From: Ovis canadensis
Lineage: Eukaryota; Chordata; Mammalia; Artiodactyla; Bovidae
Direction of reading: 5' to 3'
DNA length: 64,000 nt
NCBI RefSeq assembly: GCF_042477335.2
Contig: NC_091263.1
Location: 74,574,501 to 74,638,500 of the forward strand
Part shown: positions 52,732-63,900 of the stretch, one piece after another
Layout of the letters: every line of letters begins with the position of its first letter
Numbering within the stretch: the stretch's first letter is position 1
Program-made: the position numbers and the translations under genes
The notes under the pieces: generated by a model
The model's database searches: none
Told to the model about the DNA's origin: nothing
Seen by the model: only the letters and a program-made list of their open reading frames with translations

Positions 52732-55238
52732 AGTTCAGTTCAGCCACTCAGTCATATCAGACTCTCGGCAACCCCATGGACTACAGCACACCAGGCCTCC
52801 CTGTCCATCACCAACTCCAGGAGTTTACTCAAATTCATGTCCATTGAGTCAGTGATCCCATACAGCCATCTCATCCTCTGTCGCCCCCTTCTCCTCCCAC
52901 CTTCAATCTTTCCCAGCATCAGGGTCTTTTCAAATGAGTCACCTCTTCTCATCAGATGGCCAAAGTATTTGACTTTCAGTTTCAACATTAACATTCCAAT
53001 AAATACTCAGGACTGATTTCCTTTAGGATGGACTGGTTGGTTTTCCTTGCTGTCCAAGGGACTCAAGGGTCTTCTCCAACACTGGAGTTCAAAAGCATCA
53101 ATTCTTCAGCGCTCAGCTTTCTTTATAGTCCAACTCTCACATCCATACATGACTACTGGAAAAACCATAGCTTTGATTAGATGGACCTTCGTTGGTAAAG
53201 TAATGTCTCTGCTTTTTAATATGCTGTCTAGGTTGGTCATAACTTTTCTTCCAAGGAGTAAGCATCTTTTTATTTCATGGCTGCAGTCACCATCTGCAGT
53301 GATTTTGGAGCCCCCTAAAATAAAGCCTTCCACTGTTTCCACTGTTTCTCCATCTATTTGCCATGAAGTGATGGGACTGGACACCATGATCTTAGTTTTC
53401 TGAATGTTGAGCTTTAAGCCAACTTTTTCATTCTCTTTTACTTTCATCAAGAGGCTCTTTAGTTCTTCTTCACTTTCTGCCATAAGGGTGGGGTCATCTG
53501 CATATCTGAGGTTATTGATATTTCTCCCGGAAATCTTGATTCCAGCCCATGCTTCATCCAGCCCAGCGTTTCTCATAATGTACTCTGCATCTAAGTTAAA
53601 TAAGCAGGGTGACAATATCCAGCCTTGACGTACTCCTTTTCCTATTTGGAATCAGTCTGTTGTTTCATGCCCAGTTCTAACTGTTGCTTCCTGACCTGCA
53701 TACAGATTTCTCAAGAGGCAGGTCAGGCGGTCTGGTATTCCCATCTCTTTCAGAATTTTCCACAGTTTATTGTGATCCACACAGTCAAAGGCTTTGGCAT
53801 AGTCAAGAAAGCAGAAATAGATATTTTTCTGTAACTCTCTTGCTTCCTCTGCCTTTTCTAAAACCAGCTTGAACATCAGGAAGTTCACAGTTCACATACT
53901 ATTGAAGTCTGGCTTGGAGAATATTGAGCATTACTTTACTAGTGTGTGAGATTACTGCAATTTGGCGGTAGTTTGAGCATTCTTTTGCATTGCCTTTCTT
54001 TGGGATTGGAATGAAAACTGACCTTTGTCAGTCCTGTGGCCACTGCTGAGTTTTCCAAATTTGCTGGCATATTGAGTGCAGCACTTTCACAGCATCATCT
54101 ATCAGGATTTGAAATAGCTCAACTGGAATGCCATCACCTCCTCTAGCTTTGTTTATAGTGATGCTTCCTAAGGCCCACTTGACTTCACATTCCAGGATGT
54201 CTGGTTCTAGGTGATCGTGATTATCTAGGCCGTGAAGATCTTTTTTGTACAGTTCTTCTGTGTATTCTTGCCACCTCTTAATATCTTCTGCTTCTGTTAG
54301 GTCCATACCATTTCTGTCCTTTATCGAGCCCATCTTTGCATGAAATGTTCCCTTGGTGTCTCTAATTTTCTTGAAGAGATCTCTAGTCTTTCCCATTCTA
54401 TTGTTTTCCTCTATTTCTTTGCACTGATCACTGAAGAAGGCTTTCTTATCTCTCCTTGCTCTTCTTTGGAACTCTGCATTTAAATGGGTATATCTTCCCT
54501 TTTCTCCTTTGCCTTTTGCTTCTCTTGTTTTCACAGCATTTGTAAGGCCTCCTCCGACAGCCATTTTGCTTTTTTGCATTTCCTTCCCTTGGGGATGGTC
54601 TTGCTCCCGCTCTCCTGTACAATGTCACGAACCTCTGTCCATAGTTCATCAGACACTCTATCAGATCTAGTCCCTTAAATCAATTTCTCACTTCCACTAT
54701 ATAGTTATAAGGGATTTGATTTAGGTCATACCTGAATGGTATAGTGGTTTTCCCTACTTTCTTCAATTTAAGTCTGAATTTGGCAATAAGGAGTTATTGA
54801 TCTGAGCTACAATCAGCTCCCAGTCTTGTTTTTGCTGACTGTATAGAGCTTCTCCATCTTTGGCTGCAAAGAATAGAATCAATCTGATTTCGGTGTTGAC
54901 CTTTTGGTGATGTCCATGTGTAGAGTCTTCTCTTGTGTTGTTGGAAGAGGGTGTTTGCTATGACCAGTGCATTCTCTTGGCAGAACTCTATTAGCCTTTG
55001 CCCTGCTTCATTCTGCACTCCAAGGCCAAATTTGCCTATTACTCCAGGTATCTCTTGACTTCCTACTTTTGCATTCCAGTCCCTTATAATGAAAAGAACA
55101 ACTTTTTTCTAAAAGGTCTTGTAGGTCTTCATAGAATCATCAGCTTCAGCTTCTTCAGCATTACTGGTTAGGGCATAGACTTGGATTACCATGATATGGA
55201 ATGGTTTGCCTTGGATATCAACAGAGATCATTCTGTCG
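52732..55238 (-). mobile_element. BovB LINE copy 2, EN-RT, inverted arm 1
   Basis: About 2.5 kb of antisense BovB run from the 3' tail (AGTTCAGTTCAGCC) up to the endonuclease-coding text ending ATCATTCTGTCG at 55,238. Translated pieces: RT with SPCLFNLDAEYIM and RYADDPTLMAESEEE (53,106-53,615), FLDYAKAFDCVDHNKLW (53,652-53,888), the charged linker with KKAFFSDQCKEIEENNRMG (54,028-54,579), and endonuclease segments (54,794-55,018 and 55,109-55,238). Several frameshifts and stops make it defective, but divergence from the second arm is modest. Confidence 0.93.
53106..53615 (-). pseudogene. BovB reverse transcriptase remnant (YADD box)
   Basis: A 169-codon open piece holds the RT palm motif YADD and downstream KVGLKLNIQKTKIM and [15 protein letters not shown], in the order normal for RTE-type RT. 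It is disconnected from the upstream RT by a frame change, so no active enzyme is expected. Confidence 0.9.
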
Positions 55239-55345
55239 AGCAAGTGGCCAAGAGGAGATACCCCATGTCCAAGGTCAGGAGCAGCAACTGTGAGAGATAC
55301 CCCATGTCGAAGTTCAGAGAAACCCCAGTAAGATGGTAGGAGGGG
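55239..55345 (+). mobile_element. BovB 5' leader fragment, opposite orientation
   Basis: GGCCAAGAGGAGATACCCCATG, AAGGTCAGG, GAGAGATACCCCATGTCGAAG and AGTAAGATGGTAGG are sense BovB 5'-leader words, while everything to the left is antisense BovB. The orientation flips at 55,238/55,239. The AGGAGATACCCCATGTC word occurs twice, a short internal repeat typical of this leader. Confidence 0.7.
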
Positions 55346-55359
55346 CAAGTTCTCATTTA
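55346..55359. repeat. Target-site duplication of the U6/L1 insertion, left copy
   Basis: CAAGTTCTCATTTA here and CAAATTCTCATTTA at 58,261-58,274 match at 13 of 14 positions. Continuing rightwards the second copy reads GAATC, giving a TTTA/GAA-like L1 endonuclease nick on the plus strand. Confidence 0.9.
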
Positions 55360-55718
55360 TTTATTTATTTTTTTGTAATAATTTTTTTCCTGTATTTTAA
55401 TTTACAATACTGTATTGGTTTTGCCATACATTGACATGAATCAACCACGGGTGTACATGCGTTCCCAAACATGAACCCCCCACCCACCTCCCTCCCCATA
55501 ACGTCTCTCTGAGTCATCACCGTGCACCAGCCCCAAGCATGCTGTATCCTACGTCGGACATAGACTGGCGATTCGATTCTTACATGATAGTATACATGTT
55601 ACAATGCCATTCTCTCAAATCATCCCACCCTCTCCCTCTCCCTCTGAGTCCAAGAGTCCATTATACACATCTGCGTCTTTTTTACTGTCTTGCATACAGG
55701 GTCGTCATTGCCATCTTT

Positions 55719-58188
55719 CTAAATTCCATATATATGTGTTAGTATACTGTATTGGTGTTTTTCTTTCTGGCTTACTTCACTCTGTATAATCGGCTCCAGT
55801 TTCATCCATCTCATTAGAACTGATTCAAATGTATTCTTTTTAACTGCTGAGTAATACTCCATTGTGTATATGTACCACAGCTTTCTTATCCATTCATCTG
55901 CTGATGGACATCTAGGTTGTTTCCATGTCCTGGCTATTATAAACAGTGCTGCGATGAACATTGGGGTACATGTGTCTCTTTCAATTCCAGTTTCCTCGGT
56001 GTGTATGCCCAGCAGTGGGATTGCTGGGTCATAAGGTAGTTCTGTTTGCAATCTTTTAAGGAATCTCCACACTGTTCTCCAAAGTGGCTGTACTAGTTTG
56101 CATTCCCACCAACAGTGTAGGAGGGTTCCCTTTTCTCCACACCCTCTCCAGCATTTATTGCTTGCAGATTTTTGGATCGCAGACATTCTGACTGGTGTGA
56201 AGTAGTACCTCATTGTGGTTTTGATTTGCATTTCTCTAATAATGAGTGAGGTTGAGCATCTTTTCATGTGTTTGTTAGCCATCCGTATGTCTTCTTTGGA
56301 GAAATGTCTGTTTAGTTCTTTGGCCCATTTTTTGATTGGGTCGTTTATTTTTCTGGAATTGAGCTGCATAAGTTGCTTCTATATTTTTGAGATTAGTTGT
56401 TTGTCAGTTGCTTCATTTGCTGTTATTTTCTCCCATTCAGAAGGCTGTCTTTTCACTTTGCTTATATTTTCCTTTGTTGTGAAGAAGCTTTTAATTTTAA
56501 TTAGATCCCATTTGTTTATTTTTGCTTTTATTTCCAGGATTCTGGGAGGTGGATCATAGAGGATCCTGCTGTGATTTATGTCGGAGAGTGTTTTGCCTAT
56601 ATTCTCCTCTAGGAGTTTTATAGTTTCTGGTCTTACATTTAGAGCTTTAATCCATTTTGAGTTTATTTTTGTGTATGGTGTTAGAAAGTGATCTAGTTTC
56701 ATTCTTTTACAAGTGGTTGACCAGTTTTCCTAGCACCACTTGTTAAAGAGATTGTCTTTACTCCATTGTATATTCTTGCCTCCTTTGTCAAAGATAAGCT
56801 GTCCATATGTGTGTGGATTTATCTCTAGGCTTTCTATTTTGTTCCATTGATCTATATTTCTGTCTTTGTGCCAGTACCATACTGTCTTGATGACTGTGGC
56901 TTTGTAGTAGAGCCTGAAGTCAGGCAAGTTGATTCCTCCAGTTCCATTCTTCTTTCTCAAGATTGCTTTGGCTATTCGAGGTTTTTTGTATTTCCATACA
57001 AATCTTGAAATTATTTGTTCTAGTTCTGTGAAAAATATGGCTGGTAGCTTAATAAGGATTGCGTTGAATTTGTAAACTGCTTTGGGTAGTATACTCATTT
57101 TCACTATATTGATTCTTCCAATCCATGAACATGGTATATTTCTCCATCTATTAGTGTCCTCTTTGATTTCTTTCACCAGTGTTTTATAGTTTTCTATGTA
57201 TAGGTCTTTAGTTTCTTTAGGTAGATATATTCCTAAGTATTTTATTCTTTTCGTTGCAATGGTGAATGGAATTGTTTCCTTAATTTCTTTTTCTACTTTC
57301 TCATTATTCGTGTATAGGAATGCAAGGGATTTCTGTGTGTTGATTTTATATCCTGCAACTTTACTATATTCATTGATTAGCTCTAGTAATTTTCTGGTGG
57401 AGTCTTCAGGGTTTTCTATGTAGAGGATCATGTCATCTGCAAACAGTGAGAGTTTTGCTTCTTCTTTTCCAATTTGGATTCCTTTTATTTCTTTTTCTGC
57501 TCTGATTGCTGTGGCCAAAACTTCCAGAACTCTGTTGAATAGTAGCGGTGAAAGTGGGCACCCTTGTCTTGTTCCTGACTTTAGGGGAAATGCTTTCAGT
57601 TTTTCACCATTGAGGATACTGTTTGCTGTCGGTTTGTCATATATAGCTTTTATTATGTTGAGGTATGTTCCTTCTATTCCTGCTTTCTCGAGAGTTTTTA
57701 TCATAAATGGATGTTGAATTTTGTCAAAGGCCTTCTCTGCATCTATTGAGATAATCATATGGTTTTTATTTTTCAATTTGTTAATGTGGTGAATTACATT
57801 GATTGATTTGTGGATATTGAAGAATCCTTGCATCCCTGGGATAAAGCCCACTTGGTCATGGTGTATGATCTTTTTAATGTGTTGTTGGATTCTGATTGCT
57901 AGAATTTTGTTGAGGATTTTTGCATCTATGTTCATCAGTGATATTGGCCTGTAGTTTTCTTTTTTTTGTAGTATCTTTGTCAGGTTTTGGTATTAGGGTG
58001 ATGGTGGCCTCATAGAATGAGTTTGGAAGTTTACCTTCCTCTGCAATTTTCTGGAAGAGTTTGAGGAGGATAGGTGTTAGCTCTTCTTGAAATCTTTCGT
58101 AGAATTCAGCTGTGAAGCCGTCTGGACCTGGGCTTTTGTTTGCTGGAAGATTTAAAAATATGGAACGCTTCACGAATTTGTGTGTCAT
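55719..58188 (-). pseudogene. L1-BT ORF2 fragment (RT and C-terminal region)
   Basis: The ORF2 text is nearly contiguous but split into four open pieces: 57,874-58,188, 56,730-57,935, 56,379-56,702 and 55,719-56,369. The second holds the RT core with [13 protein letters not shown] and [12 protein letters not shown]. The last holds the cysteine-rich C-terminal [18 protein letters not shown] motif. The endonuclease half is absent because of the template switch. It is inactive, but few mutations separate the pieces, so it is a comparatively young copy. Confidence 0.92.
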
Positions 58189-58203
58189 CCTTGCGCAGGG
58201 GCC

Positions 58204-58249
<46 letters not shown>

Positions 58250-58260
58250 TAAGCAAGCAC
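58154..58260 (-). ncRNA. U6 snRNA retropseudogene, full length
   Basis: The complement reads the whole 107-nt U6 from GTGCTTGCTTAGGCAGC to TTCCATATTTTT. Conserved parts include the ACAGAGA box, AGCATGGCCCCTGCGC and the 3' U tail. I count three differences from the usual mammalian U6 (two near the 5' stem-loop and one in ACACACAAATT). No PSE/TATA-type snRNA promoter is expected upstream, since the copy starts exactly at +1 within a target duplication. It is part of the U6/L1 chimera and not a functional gene. Confidence 0.95.
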
Positions 58261-58274
58261 CAAATTCTCATTTA

Positions 58275-58402
58275 GAATCAAACCCCATTCCTGCCAGAGA
58301 TGCTCAGAGAACTCAAACAAATGTTGTGTGCACCAGGACCCAAGGACCCCACAGAGACTCAGACAGAACTGTGTTTGAGCATCTCCTGTGGAGGTATGCT
58401 CA
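58275..58402 (+). other. Continuation of the pre-insertion sequence
   Basis: GAATCAAACCCCATTCCTGCC through CTCCTGTGGAGGTATG continues the sequence interrupted by the U6/L1 insertion at 55,359. I recognise it as repetitive ruminant sequence that accompanies BovB 5' leaders, but I cannot name the family firmly. Confidence 0.5.
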
Positions 58403-60701
58403 AACACCCTCTTCCAACAACTCAAGAGAAGACTCTACACATGGACATCACCAGATGGTCAACACCAAAACCAGAATGATTCTATTCTTTGCAGCCAAAG
58501 ATAGAGAAGCTCTATACAGTCAACAAAAAAGACCAGGAGCTGACTGTGGCTCAAATCATGAACTCCTTATTGCCAAATTCAGACTTAAATTGAAAAAAGT
58601 ATGGAAAACCACTAGACCATTCAGGTATGACCTAAATCAAATCCCTTATGATTATACAGTGGAAGTGAGAAATAGATTTAAGGGACTAGATCTGATAGAT
58701 AGAGTGCCTGATGAACTATGGACAGAGGTTCGTGACATTGTACAGGAGACAGGGATCAAGACCATCCCCATGGAAAAGAAATGCAAAAAAAAAAACCAAA
58801 GTGGCTGTCTGAGGAGGCCTTACAAATAGCTGTGAAAAGAAGAGAGGCGAAAAGCAAAGGAGAAAAGGAAAGATATAAGCATCTGAATGCAGAGTTCCAA
58901 AGAATAGCAAGAAGAGATAAGAAAGCCTTCTTCAGCAATCAATGCAAAGAAATAGAGGAAAACAACAGAATGGGAAAGACTAGAGATCTCTTCAAGAAAA
59001 TTAGAGACACCAAGGGAACATTTCATGCAAAGATGGGCTCAATAAAGGACAGAAATGGTATGGGCCTCACAGAAGCAGAAGATATTAAGAAGAGGTGGCA
59101 AGAATACACAGAAGAACTGTACAAAAAAGATCTTCACAACAAGATAATCACGATGGTGTGATCACTCACCTAGAGCCAGACATCCTGGAATGTGAAGTCA
59201 AGTGGGCCTTAGAAAACATCACTACAAACAAAGCTAGTCGAGGTGATGGCATTCCAGTTGAGCTATTTCAAATCCTGAAAGATGATGCTGTGAAAGTGCT
59301 GCACTCAATATGCCAGCAAACTGGGAAAACTCAGCAGTGGCCACCGGACTGGAAAAGGTCAATTTTCATTCCAATCCCAAAGAAAGGCAATGCAAAAGAA
59401 TGCTCAAACTACCGCACAATTGCATTCATCTCACATGCTAGTAAGTAATGCTCAAAATTCTCCAAGCCAGGCTTCAGCAATATGTGAACCGTGAACTTCC
59501 AGATACTCAAGCTGGTTTCAGAAAAGGCAGAGGAACCAGAGATCAAATTGCCAACATCCACTGGATTCTAGAAAAAGCAAGAGAGTTCTAGAAAAACATC
59601 TGTTTCTGCTTTATTGACTATGCCAAAACCTTTGTCTGTGTGGATCACAATAAACTGTGGAAAGTTCTGAAAGAGACGGGAATACCAGACCACCTGACCT
59701 GCCTCTTGAGAAATCTGTATGCAGGTCAGGAAGCAACAGTTAGAACTGGACATGGAACAACAGACTGATTCCAAATAGGAAAAGGAGTATGTCAAGGCTG
59801 TATATTGTCACCCTGCTTATTTAACTTCTATGCAGAGTACATCATGAGAAATGCTGGGCTGGAAGAAGCACAAGCTGGAATCAAGATTTCCAGGAGAAAT
59901 ATCAATAACCTCAGATATGCAGATGACCCCACCCTTATGGCAGAAAGTGAAGAGGAGCTAAAAAGCCTCTTGATGAAAGTGAAAGTGGAAAGTGAAAAAG
60001 TTGGCTTAAAGCTCAACATTCAGAAAACTAAGATCATGGCATCCGGTCCCATCACTTCATGGGAAATAGATGGGGAAACTGGAAACAGTGTCAGACTTTA
60101 TTTTTTTGAGCTCCAAAATCACTGCAGATGGTGACTGCGGCCATGAAGTTAAAAGATGCTTACTCCTTGGAAGAAAAGTTATGACCAACCTAGACAGCAT
60201 ATTCAAAAGCAGAGATGTTACTTTGCCAACAAAGGTCCGTCTAGTCAAGGCTATGGTTCTTCCAGTGGTCATGTATGGATGTGAGAGTTGGACTGTGAAG
60301 AAGGCTGAGCGCCGAAGAATTGATGCTTTTGAACTGTGGTGTTGGAGAAGACTCTTGAGAGTCCCTTGGACTGCAAGGAGACCCAACCAGTCCATTCTGA
60401 AGGAGATCAGCCCTGGGATTTCTTTGGAAGGAATGATGCTAAAGCTGAAGCTCCAGTACTTTGGCCACCTCATGCGAAGAGTTGACTCATTGGAAAAGAC
60501 TCTGATGCTGGGACGGATTGGGGGCAGAAGGAGAAGGGGACGACAGAGGATGAGATGGCTGGTTGGCATCGCCACTGACTCAATGGACGTGAGTCTGAGT
60601 GAACTCCGGGAGCTGGTGATGGACAGGGAGGCCTGGTGTGCTGCGATTCAGGGGTTCGCAAAGAGTCGGACACGACTGAGCGACTGCACTGAACTGAACT
60701 G
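58403..60701 (+). mobile_element. BovB LINE copy 3, EN-RT, inverted arm 2
   Basis: About 2.3 kb of sense BovB. It starts within the endonuclease (CACCCTCTTCCAACAACTC, CTACACATGGACATCACC), passes the linker (58,781-59,161), RT with YADDPTLMAESEEE (about 59,910-59,960) and the RT tail (60,070-60,700), and ends CTGAACTGAACTGA. Stops and frame changes (for example a TAG near 59,588) make it defective. It is the mirror partner of the copy at 52,732-55,238. Confidence 0.93.
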
Positions 60702-60960
60702 ATGTGTAGAGTTGTCTCTTGTCTTGCTGTAATAGGTGTTTGCTATGACCAGTAGGTTCTCTTGCCGAAACTCTGTTAGCCTTTGCCCTGCTTCATTCTG
60801 TACTCCAAGGCCAAACTTGCCTGTTTCCCCAGGTGTCTCTTGATTTCCTACTTTTGCATTCCAGTCCCCTTGGAATAAAAGGATATCCTTTCTTGGTGTT
60901 AGTTCTAGAAGATCTTGCAGGTCTTCAAAGAACCAATCAGCCTCAGCTTCTTTGGCATCA
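60702..60960 (-). mobile_element. BovB LINE endonuclease fragment
   Basis: Antisense BovB endonuclease coding text; the minus strand reads GDWNAKVGNQETPGETGKFG in part. It directly abuts the 3' end of the sense BovB copy, so orientation flips again at 60,701/60,702. It ends where the Bov-tA begins. Confidence 0.9.
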
Positions 60961-61160
60961 GGGGCTCCCTGGTAGCTCAGATGGTAAAGAATCTGCCTAA
61001 AATGCAGAAGACCTGGGTTCAGTCCCTGGGTCGGGAAGATCCCCTGGAGAAAGGAATGGCTACCCACTCCATTATTCTTGCCTGGAGCACCCCATGGACA
61101 GAGGAGCCTGGCTGGTTACAGTCCATGGGGGCTGAAAAGAGTTGATACAAGTGAAGTGAT
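60961..61160 (+). mobile_element. Bov-tA SINE
   Basis: Sense Bov-tA: GGGGCTCCCTGGTAGCTC head, GGGTTCAGTCCC box B region, GAAGATCCCCTGGAG and a diverged 3' end. It lies against the truncated BovB endonuclease fragment. Confidence 0.92.
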
Positions 61161-61220
61161 TTTCTTGCACATGTCCCTATTATCTTTTCATAAATAATTT
61201 TATACATGTATGTTTGCTCA

Positions 61221-61432
61221 GGGCCTCCCTCAGCTCAGTTGGTAAAGAATCTGCCTGCAATGCAGAAGACCTGGGTTCAATTCCTGGGTTGGGAAGATCC
61301 TCTGGAGAAGGGAATGGCAACCCACTCCAGCATTCTCGCCTGGAGAATTCCATGGACAGAGGAGCCTGGCAGGCTACAGTCCATGGGGTTGCGAAGAGTT
61401 GGACACAACTTAGCACCTAAACCACCGTGACC
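61221..61432 (+). mobile_element. Bov-tA SINE
   Basis: Sense Bov-tA with head GGGCCTCCCTCAGCTCAG, box B-like GGGTTCAATTCC and end TTAGCACCTAAACC. The exact target duplication ATGTTTGCT lies at 61,210-61,218 and 61,433-61,441. Confidence 0.94.
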
Positions 61433-61533
61433 ATGTTTGCTTACGTTGTTAGTAAATCAACAGCTGTATTCTCCCTCTAAGGAAACGAAATTCTTAGCAT
61501 CACTTTTGTATTATCTGCTTGTATACCCCTAAT

Positions 61534-61816
61534 GGGAGAAGGCGATGGCACCCCACTCCAGCACTCTTGCCTGGAAAATCCCATGGACAGAGGAGCCTGG
61601 TAGGCCACAGTCCGTGGGGTCGCGAAGACTCAGACACGACTGAGCGACTTCACTTTCACTTTTTACTTTCATGCATTGGAGAAGGAAATGGCAACCCACT
61701 CCAGTGTTCTTGCCTGGAGAATCCCGGGGATGGGGGGAGCCTGGTGGGCTGCCGTCTATGGGATCGCACAGAGTTGGACACGATTGAAGTGACTTAGCAG
61801 CAGCAGCAGCAGCAGC
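61534..61816 (+). mobile_element. BOV-A2 SINE with (GCA)n tail
   Basis: Dimeric BOV-A2 from GGGAGAAGGCGATGGC to the (AGC)7-type microsatellite at about 61,795-61,816. The exact 11-bp target duplication ATACCCCTAAT lies at 61,523-61,533 and 61,817-61,827. Confidence 0.95.
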
Positions 61817-61889
61817 ATACCCCTAATAGCCTATATTGATACTTGAAACTGTAGCTTGATCTTGGTACATATTTTTAACGAAGCATTGC

Positions 61890-62070
61890 TTTTGTTTTTA
61901 CTTTTAAAATATTTGCTCATTTACTTGCCTGGGCTGGGTCTTAGTTGCAGCACACAAGTTCTTGAGGTGCGGCTCGTGGGATCCACTTTCCTGACCAGGG
62001 ACTGAACACGGGCCTCCTGCCTTAGGAGCACGGGGCCTTAGCCACCGGATCACCAAGGCAGTGCCAGCAT
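61890..62070 (-). mobile_element. CHR-type tRNA-derived SINE
   Basis: Antisense: GGCTGGGTCTTAGTTGCAGC, CCTGACCAGGGACTGAACACG (box B antisense), and GGCCTTAGCCACCGGATCACC at the tRNA-like head. Confidence 0.8.
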
Positions 62071-62689
62071 GTAATTTCCTTAATCGGAACTTACTTACAT
62101 GTAACAGTAGCTGTCAGCAGGGGCTGTTCTCTGCTGCGCTATGACTTTCTCACTTTCTTTCTGGGTTCATTTCTCTTCCACGTGTTCACTCTACGACTTC
62201 TACGACGCGATACACGGTTCACACAATTCCCTAATTTCCTGTCACTCACTCACTCTGCACATGGTTTGGAAAGTCTCTACCTGTGGAGACTTGGCCTCAT
62301 TTTTGACTGACAGCTGGCTGGGTACAGGGCTCAGGTCAGAGTCACTCAGTCTCAGCACTTTGCCACCAGTGTTCAGTGAGCCTCTCGCCTCCACACCTGC
62401 TGCTGGGAATGGAGATTCTTTCAGACCCGTTTCCTCTTGAGCATTGGTCTCCTGACAACGGGAAGGCTGGTCCTCCTCCGCTCACCCTTTCACAGCTGAC
62501 ACATCACTGGAGGGCAATTATGGTTGCTTTGTTTGCTCTGTGGAGGTTTATTCTGATACACGCTTGGTGTGATCTTTCTCTTTGAAGAAAAGTTTTTTCG
62601 TCAGTTTTAAAAAGCACAAACACTTATTATGTTGATTAATGAACCATCAATATCACCAAAGAAAATCTATTTCTGACATTTATAATGGG
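62071..62689. other. Stretch without recognised feature
   Basis: Mixed composition. Two overlapping short open frames (62,141-62,440 and 62,376-62,585) show no recognisable product. Confidence 0.4.
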
Positions 62690-63675
62690 ATTCAGCCAGA
62701 AATAGTCAAGACAACTTTCAGAAGAATAAAGATGGAGAACTGACACCATCAGATTTTAAGACCTGCTATGAAGCGATAGGCCGGCTACAGGCCATGGGGT
62801 CAGGAAAGAGTCATAAAGTGGGAGCAAGTTACCAAGTCGGTGTTGCTTTATGCAGTTGTCTTATATAAGTTGCCTTATGTTTTATGCAGTAGACAGTTAG
62901 GTTATGGAAACAAAACAGTCATTCTCTACACAAAAGCCACTTATGATGTGAGCTAAGTTACCCATGATTCACCAAATAATTGAAATATCTTTCAATAAAT
63001 GGTGCTGGAGCACATGGATGTGTCCATATTAAAAACATGTAACCCACACATCACACCACACACAAAATTAGTTTGAGATGGGTCACAGACCTAATTTCAA
63101 AGACAAAATAAGGAAGCTTATAAAGGAAAAAATAAGAATGTCTATTTTTTAGTTTTGATTAAGGTATTGTGATTCTGTAAAATATTAGAATCAGAGCAAG
63201 CTACATGAAGTATATATGTGAGTTCTCTGTGCTATTTTTGCAACTTTTCTGTCAATCTAAAATTTACATTAAAAAAATAGAGCATAACTTTATAACTATG
63301 AGCTAGCCAAAAGATTAAATAATTTGTAAACTAAAGTTACTAACCAAAAAAAAAAAAAAAAAAGACTGATAAGTTTGATGCCTTTGAAATTAAAGCCTGT
63401 TCATCAGAAGACACCATAGAGAAAATGAAGACACAAAACTAGGGCAGGTGTTTGTAATACATGTACCCAGCCCAGGATATGTAAGCAAAATACAGAAAGA
63501 ATGCCTACAAACCAATAAAGAAGAACACACAGCCAAATTCAGAAGTGGGTTACACTTCATGAAGAGAGCATCCTGCTGATCAGCAGGGGCACAGGAATGT
63601 GTCAGCATCAGTCTTGGGGAAATACAACTTAGCCAAGAAGGACACCGGTGCACACCTCCAGGAACAGCTCCCATC
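62690..63675 (+). mobile_element. Old L1 (ORF2 end), with an A18 run
   Basis: Sense L1 landmarks: GATGGAGAACTGACACCATCAG and TTTTAAGACCTGCTATGAAGC, AATAAATGGTGCTGGAGCAC, GTTTGAGATGGGTCACAGACC, and GCCTGTTCATCAGAAGACACC. A degraded Bov SINE piece lies at about 62,778-62,815. A run of 18 A at 63,346-63,363 sits within it, perhaps the tail of a separate small insertion. Confidence 0.75.
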
Positions 63676-63689
63676 AGAAAGACTGAGGC

Positions 63690-63900
63690 TGGGACCCCCT
63701 GGGGGCTCCAGTGGGTAAGATGCCATGCTCCCAGTGCAGGGGCCTGGATCCGATTCCGGGGCACAGAACGTGACCCTTCGCGCCACAGCTAAGAGTTCAC
63801 GTGCCTCACCTAGAGCTCCTGCATGCCTCAACGAGGACTGAGGATCCCAAGTGCTGCAACCAAGGCCGGACACAGCCAGACAAAGAGCAGATGCGGAAAA
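63690..63900 (+). mobile_element. CHR-type tRNA-derived SINE
   Basis: CCCCTGGGGGCTCCAGTGGG, TGCAGGGGCCTGGATCCG, TTCGCGCCACAGCTAAGAG and CCAAGTGCTGCAACCAAGG with CAGCCAGACAAAGAG at the end follow the CHR SINE plan in sense. It is diverged. Confidence 0.7.

Larger units (their letters stand above)
55360..58260 (-). mobile_element. U6 snRNA/L1-BT chimeric retrocopy
   Basis: Read on the minus strand, a full-length U6 copy (58,260 to 58,154) is joined without a gap to L1-BT from the middle of ORF2 (58,153) to its 3' UTR and A-rich end at 55,360. The 14-bp target duplication encloses both parts, so they arrived together. This is the structure expected when L1 reverse transcriptase switches template from L1 RNA to U6 RNA during target-primed reverse transcription. 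Confidence 0.95.

Noticed and set aside
58154-58260. Functional U6 snRNA gene
   Set aside because: It starts exactly at the edge of a target duplication with no snRNA promoter, is fused to L1 at its 3' end and carries three substitutions. It is a retrocopy.
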